A stretch of DNA of 64,000 nucleotides from Nannocystis punicea (lineage in GTDB: Bacteria; Myxococcota_A; Polyangia; Nannocystales; Nannocystaceae). Shown piece by piece: positions 25,901-34,113 of the stretch. The stretch's first letter is position 1, and every line of letters starts with the position of its first letter. The stretch lies in contig NZ_CP114040.1 in NCBI RefSeq assembly GCF_026965555.1, forward strand, positions 9,708,001-9,772,000. Reading direction: 5' to 3'. A program made the translations under genes and the position numbers. The notes under the pieces were generated by a model. That model saw only the letters and a list, made by a program, of their open reading frames with translations. It was not told the DNA's origin and ran no database searches.

Positions 25901-28880
25901 CCGCTTGGTCGCGGATGTCGAGCACGGCGACTCCGCGGAGCTGCCGACCCGCCGCTATCGCTACTTCCTCGCCGGCGACGCCGGCGCGCCGGCGGTCGTC
26001 ACCGAGCTGCGCAAGCACAGCGGCGCGCCCGAAATCGAGACGAGCATTCAACACATCGACGGCCTGGGCCGCTCGCTCGCGCGGGTGACTTCCGATGACG
26101 CCGGTGTCGCCGCGATCGTCGGGGAGGCCATTGTCTACACCGCCGAGGGCGAGATCGCCGAGCGGTTCATGCCGCACGCGGCGCCCGCCTCCAGCCTCAC
26201 CCCGGGGCAGCCGCCGACGCCAGCGTCCGACTGGCCGCGAGTACGTCACGCTTACGACGCGCTCGGCCGCATCACGCACACCCGAGACGCGGACGGCCGC
26301 GACACGGTCACGACCTACGGCCCGCTGCGGAGCGAGCATCGAGAGCACGAAGATCTCCACCCCGAACCGCCATACGCCGACACCCCGGAGCTCCGGCTGC
26401 AAGACGGGCTCGGACGCACCACGACGCTCGAGTCCCATCTGGTCGATCGGATCATTCGCGACCGCTACAACTTCGACGCCGCCGGGCGCGTCGCCTCGCA
26501 CACCGATCCCGCCGGCCACGAGAGCCGCTACACCTACGACGGCGCGGGCCGCCTCGCGGCGATCGACAGTCCCGACGCCGGCCACATCGTCCAGCGCTAC
26601 GACGACGCGGGCCGCCTGATCGAACGCGTCACCGCCACCGGCGCCCGCGTGCGGTGGTCCCATGATCGCGCCGGCCGGCTCGTACACGAGCTCGCGCTCA
26701 CCCCCGCGGGCACGACGGCCCGCGAATCGACTCGCACCTACGACGGCCCCGGCCCCTGGGACCGCGGCTATCTGAGCCGCGTCGACGACGACGCCGGCCA
26801 CCTCGAGATCGGCCACGACGCCCGCGGCAACGTCAACCTCCAGGCGCGTCGCTTCACTGCGCAGGCCGGTGCGGTCACGCTGACGGCGCGAACCGTTTTC
26901 GACGCTCAGAACCGGCCGCTGCGCGAGGAGTACCCGGACGGCAGCGGCTTCCAGCGCCAGTACACCGCGCGCGGCCTCGAGGAGCCGCTCGCCGGCTGGG
27001 TCGACGGCGCCGCGCTCGACGCCGCGGGGCGGTGGACCCGGATCGACCTGGCCAACGGCGTCACGCGCACCCGCGAGCTCGACCACGCCGGTCGCCAGCT
27101 CGGCGAGCGCGTCGTCACCGACGTCGCCACGCTCCGCGCGCTCACCCACGCGTACGACGCCGCGGGTCTTCTCGGCGAGACGCGTGACCTCGTCGGTCCG
27201 ACGCCGCACAGCCCCTCGCTCGACGCGCGGTACCAGTACGACGACCAGCACCGCCTGGTGCGCGCCGAGGAGGCCGGCGAGGTCCAGGTATTCGCATACA
27301 CCGACGACGGCAACCTCTCGAGCTTCGCCGGCTCGGAGTTCACCTACGACCGAGTGCATCCGCATGCCGTCGCCGACGCGCACGGCCAGCACCTCACCTA
27401 CGACGACGCCGGGCGGCTGACGCGAGTCGCGGGGGACGGCCCGCTCTCCCCCGGCACTTGGCGCTGGGACCCCCACGACCACCTCGCGTCGTTCGTCGCC
27501 GCGGACGGGCGGCGCACCGAGCACGTCTACGACCACGCGGGTCGGGAGGCGATCCGCCGCGAGTACACCGCCGCCGGCGCGCTGGCCCACGAGACGCTTT
27601 ATTTGACCCCCGCGGTCGAGGTCCGCGACGGCCGCATCGTCCGGTGGATCACCTGGGGCGGCGAGCGCATCGCCGAGGCCCCGGCGAAGCTCCCCCGCGG
27701 CGGATACCGGCCCGCGGCCGCAGCGTTGCTCGTCGCATTCGTCCTGTTCGCCCTCGGCGTCGCCCGCTCGCGGCCCCAGCTCATGCGCCTCGCCGCCGTG
27801 CTCGCGCTCGGCCTCGGCGCGCAAAGCTGCCGGCACGAGCCCGGCGCCGCGTCGCTCCTCCCGGACACGCAGACGCGGTGGCACGTGTCTGACCGCCTCG
27901 GGAGCGCCGCGCTGGTCCTGGACCACCACGGCGAGGTCGTCGCCCGCGACGCGAGCACCGCCTACGGCATGCCCCACACTGCGTGGCGCGAGGGACAGGC
28001 CGCCGGCCCGACCTACCGCTTCACCGACAAGGAAGACCTCGCGCTCGCCGGCGCGGTCACGGTCGGCGCGCGTCACTACCTCCCGGCGCTCGGCCGCTGG
28101 GCCACGCCGGACCCGCGGTTCCTGTACGAGCCCGCCGCCGACCTCGACAACGCCGGCGAGCGCAACCTCTACCGCTACGCGGCCAACAACCCGGTCGCCA
28201 ATGTCGACCCGGACGGCCACAGCTTCTGGTCGAAGCTCGCCAAGGCCGGCCGCTCGATCGCCAAGGGGGGCAACGGCCTCGACGCCTTTATGGGCATCGT
28301 CGACGACGCCTGGACCGTCGTGAACCCGGCGTCCTCGTGGGTCGATCGCGGGGTCGCCCTGGTCTCGCTGGCCTCCGAAGCGCTGCCCGTCAGCGCCGGC
28401 GACGCGAAGGACGTCTACCGCTACGTCCGCGGCGCCGACAACGTGGCCGACGCCGCCAAGCGCGTCGAGCGCCGCGACTACTCCGAGGCGGCCAAGGCCA
28501 TCGAAAAGTACACGGGGCCGAAGCTCGGGACCTACCGTGAACTGCGATCGCCTGGCGTTCCGGGCACCGAAGCCCACCACATCATCCAGAACAAGTCCGT
28601 CGAGAACCTCCCGGGGTATAGCCGGTCGCAGGCCCCCGCTATCGTCCTTGAGGGAGGCGCGCACCTCCCCGGCTCGCCGCACCACAGGGCAACGACGGTG
28701 CAGCGTGAGGCAGGCGGCGGCACGTATGCGTCGGAGCGCCGGATCGGCTACAAGGCGCTGCGCAAGGCGGGTCTCACCCCTCAGCAAGCTCGCCAAGCGA
28801 TCGAGCAGGCGGATCAGTACTTCGGTTCGCTGGGCGTGACCCCGACAACGCGAACCAACATCCCGAAGAACCGAAAATGA
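22998..28880 (+). CDS. SpvB/TcB-Rhs toxin with Sec signal and C-terminal xHH nuclease-like domain
   Basis: This 1960-residue protein has domains in this order. A Sec signal peptide ends at LVHA. An SpvB domain follows (LPKGPATIEGHGQGYDVSAA, SIRYALEVPPGRAGLDPQLAL, GLGWSLEQPAVERS). FG-GAP/VCBS-like repeats span about residues 315-620 (DMDGDRIPELVRV, DVNGDGAADLVRLG). A TcdB-type mid region is followed by many YD/Rhs repeats (YDRLGRLVADVEH, YDGAGRLAAIDSPD). The Rhs core (ARHYLPALGRWATPDPRF...NLYRYAANNPVANVDPDG) ends near residue 1742. The C-terminal 215 residues carry EAHHII (His1860, His1861), a nuclease motif of the HNH/Endo VII xHH group. In Tc toxins the TcB-TcC cocoon holds such a C-terminal effector. 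The Sec signal and the two hydrophobic segments near residues 1570-1610 are unusual. The stop overlaps the next gene. Confidence 0.88.
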   Translation: MRASLSSLIGVLALGAWLAPTLVHADTSATLATAINLPKGPATIEGHGQGYDVSAASGLPSIRYALEVPPGRAGLDPQLALQYDAGSGAGPVGLGWSLEQPAVERSLHGGLPRYDGTDRWKLRGLGGGEDLVEVEDGIYRERIEQGAPVVVRALAGGAMSAVTTDGTGYLFGLEPEARLEENGNVYRLELSAVTDPHGNRLDFQYVRPEGSLPLLAAIRYNDGRAAVRFEYEARPDIVRSRAPGFATELRHRLRTIATEFDGAVVRTTTLEYSSDAWRPSSSLTTIRTVASDGAALPSWRLDYTGAAEEARVAVFAGAPALDPTADGRAWVDIDGDALPDLLDASPGAWRYRKGRGDSLAATWTDIPSPALALTKSARFADLTGDGIEDLLAQPNAGEVWAYTTKTGAPFGEVTPITLDVSFELADPRVAVVDLNLDGRIDVLRHEDADGWIWLRHRDQPGYLAAEAVAPPPAGMRLGDPGVQLADMDGDRIPELVRVMQSESRVLVAGGEGRGLFADPVEFAGVPAMIEQERWELSDVNGDGAADLVRLGAALEVHVNQLDGRFAHALTATWPEVQADEVLVLSDVDANGTIEVLRIDTDGSDPWRVWSIGARPGLLVGVQTALSYSHAFSYTTAAALALADADAGEGWAFTPPTATPVLAESREADAHTPWTRAAAHHVRDGWYDPARGEFRGFAELRTERPGDAFTEAATEIQRYDLGQGDEARKLQLVASETRSPRGVLVRDEHELEVDALAPGVRAVRRRATDTYHVEAGPEAAAVRTRTEWDHDAWGNVLEERALGRVDRMTGIDIPGDERITTHTYAVAASADAPRDRIAETVIADADGTQVSATRTHYDGPEERGLPLGHLGAQGVVRRVETWLASDTWIPTLRQRVDVHGNVTRIRDGEDGTLERRYDVDGLYPIEERLLLEGGEALTTRAAWDPAIGHPTQVVAQNGAARSFEYDRLGRLVADVEHGDSAELPTRRYRYFLAGDAGAPAVVTELRKHSGAPEIETSIQHIDGLGRSLARVTSDDAGVAAIVGEAIVYTAEGEIAERFMPHAAPASSLTPGQPPTPASDWPRVRHAYDALGRITHTRDADGRDTVTTYGPLRSEHREHEDLHPEPPYADTPELRLQDGLGRTTTLESHLVDRIIRDRYNFDAAGRVASHTDPAGHESRYTYDGAGRLAAIDSPDAGHIVQRYDDAGRLIERVTATGARVRWSHDRAGRLVHELALTPAGTTARESTRTYDGPGPWDRGYLSRVDDDAGHLEIGHDARGNVNLQARRFTAQAGAVTLTARTVFDAQNRPLREEYPDGSGFQRQYTARGLEEPLAGWVDGAALDAAGRWTRIDLANGVTRTRELDHAGRQLGERVVTDVATLRALTHAYDAAGLLGETRDLVGPTPHSPSLDARYQYDDQHRLVRAEEAGEVQVFAYTDDGNLSSFAGSEFTYDRVHPHAVADAHGQHLTYDDAGRLTRVAGDGPLSPGTWRWDPHDHLASFVAADGRRTEHVYDHAGREAIRREYTAAGALAHETLYLTPAVEVRDGRIVRWITWGGERIAEAPAKLPRGGYRPAAAALLVAFVLFALGVARSRPQLMRLAAVLALGLGAQSCRHEPGAASLLPDTQTRWHVSDRLGSAALVLDHHGEVVARDASTAYGMPHTAWREGQAAGPTYRFTDKEDLALAGAVTVGARHYLPALGRWATPDPRFLYEPAADLDNAGERNLYRYAANNPVANVDPDGHSFWSKLAKAGRSIAKGGNGLDAFMGIVDDAWTVVNPASSWVDRGVALVSLASEALPVSAGDAKDVYRYVRGADNVADAAKRVERRDYSEAAKAIEKYTGPKLGTYRELRSPGVPGTEAHHIIQNKSVENLPGYSRSQAPAIVLEGGAHLPGSPHHRATTVQREAGGGTYASERRIGYKALRKAGLTPQQARQAIEQADQYFGSLGVTPTTRTNIPKNRK

Positions 28881-29206
28881 CCGACACTTCCCTCCGCAAT
28901 CTCACTCGCGAGATCATCCAGCAGATCGCGGACCGCGACCTGGACCGGATCCGTCTTGAACCCGGCAGCGACAGAGAGGACTTCAAACTCGCCCTTCGAG
29001 AGTATCCGGCCACTTTCGTGGCGATCCCCGAGCATGGCCTTGACGAGATGGATGCGTTCAAACCCACCTCGGGCTATGTTTCGTGGTGCGTCGAACTGCC
29101 CCTATGGACTAAGGAGGAAGGGCGCAGCGATATGTGGCTGTTCCTGAACGTTCGCGAGGAGGGGGGCCACCTGGTCGGCTATGTCCGGGGTGTACGCGTT
29201 CCTTGA
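28877..29206 (+). CDS. Probable immunity protein of the Rhs toxin
   Basis: This 109-residue acidic cytoplasmic protein starts with an ATG overlapping the toxin stop (ATGA). The sequence has an N-terminal helix (LRNLTREIIQQIADRDLDRI) and a beta-rich C-terminus (YVSWCVELPLWTKEEGRSDMWLFLNVREEGGHLVGYVRGVRV). Size, charge and position directly after a polymorphic toxin domain are those of a cognate immunity gene. The family is not recognised with certainty; binding to the xHH domain is inferred. Confidence 0.6.
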   Translation: MTDTSLRNLTREIIQQIADRDLDRIRLEPGSDREDFKLALREYPATFVAIPEHGLDEMDAFKPTSGYVSWCVELPLWTKEEGRSDMWLFLNVREEGGHLVGYVRGVRVP

Positions 29207-29235
29207 GTCGAACACCAGGTTCTGGGTCGAGCATC

Positions 29236-29360
29236 GCTCCTGTCCATAAAGACAGCCCATCGCATAAGCGGCATGCATGTGGATCTCGCCCTGATGCCTT
29301 CGAGTCCTAATCTGTCCATAAAGACAGTTCCCGGTGTACGCGGCATACATGTACCGTCGT
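29236..29360. repeat. Two copies of a repeat of about 45 bp with an internal hairpin
   Basis: CTGTCCATAAAGACAG occurs near 29241 and 29313, each forming a small hairpin (CTGTC/GACAG). Each copy is followed after about 10 bases by a related CGCGGCATACATGTA-type segment. The minus-strand translation gives YMYAAYTGNCLYGQ and HMHAAYAMGCLYGQ; a similar VYAAYNASWPFG occurs on the minus strand at 40.27 kb. The rest of the gap 29207-29503 holds nothing recognisable. Confidence 0.45.
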
Positions 29361-29503
29361 TCATCCGCCAGTCGGGAGCGCACCCTTGGCGTTCTGTTGT
29401 TGCTCAGGGCCCGCACTTGTCGTCAGGCGCCCGCACGCGCCGATGACGGCCTCCCGCGCGGTCGACACGTGACAGGGAGGCGCACTTCCGCTACAGTAAG
29501 CGT

Positions 29504-30607
29504 GTGCGGCCCGGGTTCTTCAGCTTTGCCGTCCTCATCGGTCTGACCGTCGCCTGCAACGGCGGGGATGCCGCGACCGGATTCTCGGACCCAAGCCATC
29601 CCGGAGTGACGACGGTCCCTCTCAGCTCGAGCAGTTCGACGGGGGGGAGCGCGGAGCCGGACTCGAGCTCGACGTCGTCCACCAGCTCGTCCGGCTGGTC
29701 GGGTTCGACGAGCACGGGGCAGGACGGCCCCAAGCTCGACATGCCCGTACCCGACGCCTCCACGCCTTCGGTCGGGTGCAACGGGAAGATCGATTTCCTC
29801 TTCGTGATCAGCACCTCGGGCACGATGCTGAACCAACAGCAGCAGCTCGCCGACGCCTTCCCGGGGTTCATGAATAAGATCCAGGGGCAGCTCGGTGAGT
29901 TTGACGTGCACGTTCTGTCAGCCAGCCCTACCGGCGGTTTCTACATGGACCCTTGCAGTAACTGTGCGGATGCCGCGGATTGCACCTATAACGCTCAACC
30001 GCCTCTCTGCGGTGCTCAACTTGATGCTTGCGACACGAGGCTTGGGGCCGGCGTCACGTTCCCGGCGGGCACTGGTTCGAGCAATCGCCGTTGTGAGCTA
30101 TTCGGGGGCAACCGCTACATCCTCGGTGAGGATCCCGATTTTACGAGCTCGTTCGAGTGTATCATCCAGGCCGGAATGAATGGCGCAATCGCGTCAACTC
30201 GTGAGTCAATGGCCAAAGCGATCAGCGACGAGCTCAGCGGGCCCGAAGGATGTAATGCCGGATTCCTCCGCAAGGACGCTCTCCTCGTCGTCACGCTGCT
30301 CGACGATCTGTATGACCAGTTTTCCCAAGGCACCATGGATGACTGGCTTCAGGCGCTTCGCCATGCAAAGCACGATAACGAGGACGCTTACGCCGTACTC
30401 GTGTTCTCCACAGATGTCGATGCTGGCTTCGGGAATCTGTGCAAGCCTTTCGAGCCTACAGAAGAGCCGAACCCACTGCGCGAATTCGCAAACAGTGTCA
30501 AGCACGGACATTTTGTCTCGATCTGCGAGTCGAGCTATGTGGAGCCGTTTGACACCTTCGTCGACGAGGTCGTCTCGCTCTGCGAGAATCTTCAGATTCC
30601 TCAATGA
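29504..30607 (+). CDS. VWA-like secreted lipoprotein
   Basis: This 367-residue protein starts at a GTG. It has a lipoprotein signal (FAVLIGLTVAC), a Ser/Thr/Gly linker of about 60 residues and a von Willebrand factor A-like domain. The family motif DxSxS appears as DFLFVISTSGTM, so the first metal-binding Asp is Ser. Numerous Cys residues (CSNCADAADC) suggest disulfides. The family is common in Nannocystis-type myxobacteria, usually of unknown role. It lies downstream of the toxin-immunity pair but is probably a separate unit. Confidence 0.6.
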   Translation: MRPGFFSFAVLIGLTVACNGGDAATGFSDPSHPGVTTVPLSSSSSTGGSAEPDSSSTSSTSSSGWSGSTSTGQDGPKLDMPVPDASTPSVGCNGKIDFLFVISTSGTMLNQQQQLADAFPGFMNKIQGQLGEFDVHVLSASPTGGFYMDPCSNCADAADCTYNAQPPLCGAQLDACDTRLGAGVTFPAGTGSSNRRCELFGGNRYILGEDPDFTSSFECIIQAGMNGAIASTRESMAKAISDELSGPEGCNAGFLRKDALLVVTLLDDLYDQFSQGTMDDWLQALRHAKHDNEDAYAVLVFSTDVDAGFGNLCKPFEPTEEPNPLREFANSVKHGHFVSICESSYVEPFDTFVDEVVSLCENLQIPQ

Positions 30608-30620
30608 GGACAGCCGTCTG

Positions 30621-31063
30621 TTACGGGTGGTGGATTTGCACGATTCCGACTGAATGGTCGTCGGCAGTGCGGTATCCCGGCCACGCGCAGAATCCTCGCA
30701 CATCGCAGGCCATGCCAAGAGCGGCATCATCACCCTCAACGTGGAACGTATAGGGGATGCGTGGGCCTTCGGCATCCATGAAGGCGAAGACCTGAGCGTC
30801 AAGGTCGATCGACTGGCGCTTCCCAGCCACGACCGCTTTTCCTTCGCGGTCGCAAGCGGCGCCGAAACCTTCGCTCGGCGTAGACTCGGCGATCCTGTGG
30901 GTCGAGGTTCCGTCGAACTCGATCCATCGGGTCAACTGCTGCCGCTTGCTCGTGTTGATTGGGGTGCGTTGCGTCCAGCCGGACCCGATAAGGCGCTCAC
31001 CGCAGAAGGCAAGGGACATTGTCGCATCGTGTTCGTAGTAGCATCTCCGGACGCCGTCCACGG
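30621..31063 (-). pseudogene. C-terminal fragment of a secreted propeller-like protein cut by IS66
   Basis: The frame reads YYEHDATMSLAFCGERLIGSGWTQ...FGAACDREGKAVVAGKRQ...GMACDVRGFCAWPGYRTADDHSVGIVQIHHP, with repeated AC-D-EG and propeller-like strands. Its 5' end is the IS66 insertion point at 31064. The rest of the gene lies beyond the IS at 33753-34113 and, after an inversion, at 40350-40451. Joining across the IS66 target needs a one-base correction, so an extra indel is present. Confidence 0.55.
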
Positions 31064-31133
31064 GTAAGCGTCCGGCGAGCTACGTCGTGACAAGGTGCCA
31101 GCCGAGGACCTACAAGAGGGCCTCGGAGGCTGA

Positions 31134-31340
31134 ATGTCGAAAGAGAGTGATGAAGATCGTGGTGACCAAGGCGCGGTCGTGCTGCAGCCCGAGCCGCCGG
31201 CGCGAGGGACGTTCGCGCTGCTGATCCCGAGCGACATGTCGTGGCAGGCGAGCTCGTTCGGCGGTGCGCTGCGGCTGGACTTCCGACCGATGCGGCCGAG
31301 AGACCGGGCGGCGCGAGCGCGGGCGAAGGCCAAGCCATGA
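31134..31340 (+). CDS. Small IS66 leader ORF
   Basis: This 68-residue frame lies inside the IS66 left end, with its stop overlapping the tnpA start (ATGA). It is Arg/Ala-rich at its end and not recognised. The overlap suggests that it could couple translation to tnpA, but it may also be spurious. Confidence 0.35.
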   Translation: MSKESDEDRGDQGAVVLQPEPPARGTFALLIPSDMSWQASSFGGALRLDFRPMRPRDRAARARAKAKP

Positions 31341-31669
31341 GCGCGAGGGGGGAGGCGACGTGGCGCAAGCGGGTCGACGGCTGGATCGCCAGCGGTCAGA
31401 CCTGCAAGGAGTACGCGGCGCGTATCCGGGTCAATCCACACACCCTGGGTTGGTGGAAATGGCGCCTGCATGCGGCGCGGGCCGATGCACGCGACCAGGG
31501 CACGGGCGAGGCCGGCTTCGTCGAGGTGACGCAGGAGGTCGCCGCGTCGATGACGAGCGAGCCCGGCGTGCTCGAGCTCGAGGTCGGGCGCGTGGTGCTC
31601 CGGATCCTTGGCCATGTCGAGGCCGACATGCTCGGGCGCGTGCTCGACGTGCTGGAGGGACGACGATGA
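31337..31669 (+). CDS. tnpA: IS66 TnpA (HTH accessory protein)
   Basis: This 110-residue protein has an N-terminal HTH of the IS66 Orf1 type (WRKRVDGWIASGQTCKEYAARIRVNPHTLGWWKWRL) and a C-terminal LELEVGRVVLRI segment. The start overlaps the leader frame's stop and the stop overlaps tnpB. A segment identical in part (FVEVTQEVAASMT) appears in the IS66 remnant near 42.1 kb. Confidence 0.8.
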   Translation: MSARGEATWRKRVDGWIASGQTCKEYAARIRVNPHTLGWWKWRLHAARADARDQGTGEAGFVEVTQEVAASMTSEPGVLELEVGRVVLRILGHVEADMLGRVLDVLEGRR

Positions 31670-32007
31670 TCCCGGCATCGGTGCGGATCTTCGTATGCAC
31701 GGAGCCTCAGGACATGCGGCGCGGGTTTGATGCGCTCGCGCTCACGGTGCGGCAGGTGATCGGCGAGGACCCGCGCGGCGGGGCGGTCTTCGTGTTCGCC
31801 AGTCGCAGGTCCGATCGCGTGAAGGTGCTGTGGTGGGACCGTAACGGCTACTGCCTGATGTACAAGCGGCTGCATCGGGCGCTGTTCCGCGTACCGGCGG
31901 CGGACGAGCCGGCGCAGCGCTCGGTGGTCGTCGACCCGAAGGGCTTCGCGGAGCTGCTGCGGGGCGTCGAGCGAACCTCGCGCCGTGAGGGTCGAAATCG
32001 CTCTTGA
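31666..32007 (+). CDS. tnpB: IS66 TnpB
   Basis: This 113-residue protein shows the strongly conserved IS66 Orf2 pattern: PASVRIFVCTEPQDMRRGFDALA, VFVFASRRSDRVKVLWWDRNGYCLMYKRL. It is required with TnpA and TnpC for transposition of the family. The start is the ATGA overlap with tnpA. Confidence 0.93.
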   Translation: MIPASVRIFVCTEPQDMRRGFDALALTVRQVIGEDPRGGAVFVFASRRSDRVKVLWWDRNGYCLMYKRLHRALFRVPAADEPAQRSVVVDPKGFAELLRGVERTSRREGRNRS

Positions 32008-32037
32008 CGTGAATGCTCAAAAGCGTACGTAGGAGGC

Positions 32038-33708
32038 GTGACCGAGGTCGAGCTCGTCCGCAATGAACTCGAGAGCCGCATGCGCGAGCATGCGGACGCG
32101 ATCGGCAAGCTGACCGCCGAGCGCGAGCGGTACAAGACGCTGTACATGGAGCTGCTCGAGCGCTGCAAGCTGCTCGAGAAGGGCATCGTCGTCGGCAAGA
32201 AGGCCGAGCGCTTCGCCGCCGGCGACGACCCGCAGCTCGCGCTGCAGATCCTCGAGATGATGCTCGCCGGCCGCGACGTCGTCGTCGAGGAGGTCGAGGA
32301 AGAGGTCGAGCTCGACGACGCCGAGGATGAAGACGCCGACGACCCGGAGGTCGATCGTCCTGCGCCTGCCCGGCGGCGCTCTCGCGGTCGCCGCCCCTTG
32401 CCCGAGAACCTCCCGCGGGTCGAGATCGAGGTCCTGCCGCCCGAGGTCGTGCGTGAGGGCCTCGACGCGTTCCAGCGGATCGGCCAGGTCGTCAGCGAGG
32501 TCGTCGAACGTCGACCGGCCTCGCTCGTCGTCGCGCGGATCGTCCGGCCGAAGTTTGTCCGCAAGGGCGAGGCGCTGGGCACGGTCGAGGACCGGACGAT
32601 CGAGGCACCGGCGGTGCAGATTGCCGAGCGCCTGGAGCTGCCGATCGAGCGCGGCCTCGCCGGCCCTGGCCTTCTCGCCGACACGATCGTCCATCGCTGG
32701 CAGGACCACCTGCCCGCGAACCGCCTCGAGGCGCTCTACGCTCGCGACGGCCTCCAGCTCGCGCGCTCGACGATCTGCGGCTGGCACGAGCAGCTCGCGG
32801 ACCTCGTCGAGCCGCTCGTCGAGGCCATGTTTGCCGACGCCTTCACCCAGCCCTATCTCTGCACCGACGCGACCGGCGTCCTCGTGCAGGCGAAGGAGCA
32901 GTGCCAGCGCGCCCACTTCTGGGTGCTTGTCGCGCCGGAGCGCCACGTCCTCTTTCGCTTCTCGCCGGCCCACGACAGCGAGGCCGTCGACCGGCTCCTG
33001 AAGGGCTATGCGGGCTATCTCGTCGCCGACGCCCACGCGGTCTACGATCACTTGTACGCGACCGGCGACGTCCTCGAGGTCGGCTGCTGGGCCCACTGCA
33101 GGAGGTACTTCTTCAAGTGCCTCGGATCGGAGCCGGAGCTGGCCCGGCACGCGTTGTCGCTGATCAAGGCGCTCTTCAAGATCGAGCGCGCACTGGCGAC
33201 GGCGCCCCGCAAGAAGCGAGAGTCGGTCCGCCAGGCAAAGTCGAGACCGATCGTCGACGCATTCTTCCTCTGGTGCGACCAGCAGGCCGCGCTCGCCCTC
33301 GACGGTACGCCGCTGGTCAAGGCCCTCGGCTACGCCCGCAATCAGCGGATCGCGCTGCAGCGCTTTCTTGGCGACGGCCGCCTGCCCCTCGAGAACAACA
33401 TCTCCGAGCGCAACCTCCGACGCGAGGTCATCGGCCGCAAGAACTGGCTGTTCCTCGGCAGCGAGGAGGGCGCCCGCGCCAACACGCTCTTCGTCTCGCT
33501 CCTGGCGAGCTGCCAGCTCCACCGGATCGAGCCCTTGGCATACCTCCGCGACCTGCTGTGCCTGCTTCCGTCGTGGCCCCGGCGCCGAGTCCTCGAGCTC
33601 GCACCGGCCTTCTGGCAGGAGACTCTGAAACAGGAGGACACTCAGCAGCGGCTCGCCACCAACGTCTTCCGCGGCGTGTCCCTCGGGAAGCATGCGAGCG
33701 AGGTGTAG
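32038..33708 (+). CDS. tnpC: IS66 transposase TnpC
   Basis: This 556-residue DDE transposase has an N-terminal coiled coil and acidic linker, a basic RRSRGRRPLPENLPR segment, and a catalytic domain with CTDATGVLV, VADAHAVYD...GCWAHCRRYF and the C-terminal PLENNISERNLRREVIGRKNWLFLGS block. All are IS66 hallmarks. It starts with GTG 30 bases after tnpB and appears complete. Confidence 0.95.
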   Translation: MTEVELVRNELESRMREHADAIGKLTAERERYKTLYMELLERCKLLEKGIVVGKKAERFAAGDDPQLALQILEMMLAGRDVVVEEVEEEVELDDAEDEDADDPEVDRPAPARRRSRGRRPLPENLPRVEIEVLPPEVVREGLDAFQRIGQVVSEVVERRPASLVVARIVRPKFVRKGEALGTVEDRTIEAPAVQIAERLELPIERGLAGPGLLADTIVHRWQDHLPANRLEALYARDGLQLARSTICGWHEQLADLVEPLVEAMFADAFTQPYLCTDATGVLVQAKEQCQRAHFWVLVAPERHVLFRFSPAHDSEAVDRLLKGYAGYLVADAHAVYDHLYATGDVLEVGCWAHCRRYFFKCLGSEPELARHALSLIKALFKIERALATAPRKKRESVRQAKSRPIVDAFFLWCDQQAALALDGTPLVKALGYARNQRIALQRFLGDGRLPLENNISERNLRREVIGRKNWLFLGSEEGARANTLFVSLLASCQLHRIEPLAYLRDLLCLLPSWPRRRVLELAPAFWQETLKQEDTQQRLATNVFRGVSLGKHASEV

Positions 33709-33752
33709 CCGAACGGCGGATCAACCGGGAACGTAGCTCGCCGGACGGATAC

Positions 33753-34113
33753 GTCCACGGCGAGCCGAGCAGCGCGCCGGTGAGCGGATCCACGCGAGCG
33801 ACCCAAGTTCGCGTATAAACGAAAAAGTCGTCACCCAGGAAATCCCGGTCGCCGACGATGTAGAGGATGCCGGTATCGGGATGGAGAAGGATCGCGCGCG
33901 CCCGCTCGCTCAGTTTGTTAAGGAGGTCCGGCTGCTCGTTCTCGGTCCAGGGGGCCGGGGACCCCATTGTATTTACGTCGTCGGCAGCGTGGATGCGCCA
34001 CCACCGCCAGTCGGTCGAGAACGGATTTTCGCTCACGGTCCACCACCCCACCGCGACGACGATCGGGGCGGGCCCCGGCGTGATCGCCACGCCCGAGACG
34101 GCCTCGCCGACTA
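33753..34113 (-). pseudogene. Middle fragment of the propeller-like protein between IS66 and IS5 copy 2
   Basis: The minus-strand frame reads VGEAVSGVAITPGPAPIVVAVGWWTVSENPF...ARAILLHPDTGILYIVGDRDFLGDDFFVYTRTWVARVDPLTGALLGSPW, a beta-propeller-like pattern. It has no start of its own: its upstream end is the TA at 34112-34113 bordering the IS. The plus-strand sequence that ends at 40451 continues into it in frame (APEGL-VGEAV) once the 35060-40451 segment is turned back. Confidence 0.55.

Larger units (their letters stand above)
31064..33752 (+). mobile_element. IS66-family insertion sequence, complete, with 8-bp target duplication
   Basis: The element is about 2.69 kb. Its ends are GTAAGCGTCCGGCGAGCTACGT on the left and the near-complement ending GCTCGCCGGACGGATAC on the right. 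GTCCACGG is duplicated at 31056-31063 and 33753-33760, the 8-bp target duplication expected of IS66. It carries tnpA, tnpB and tnpC in the usual order, all open, so it may be active. Confidence 0.93.

Noticed and set aside
23088..28796. A 1902-residue minus-strand frame opposite the TcB-Rhs gene
   Set aside because: Arg/Ala/Val-rich antisense of a high-GC gene with no domain; the plus-strand frame has SpvB and Rhs motifs throughout.
32017..33693. A 558-residue minus-strand frame across IS66
   Set aside because: Antisense of the conserved TnpC.
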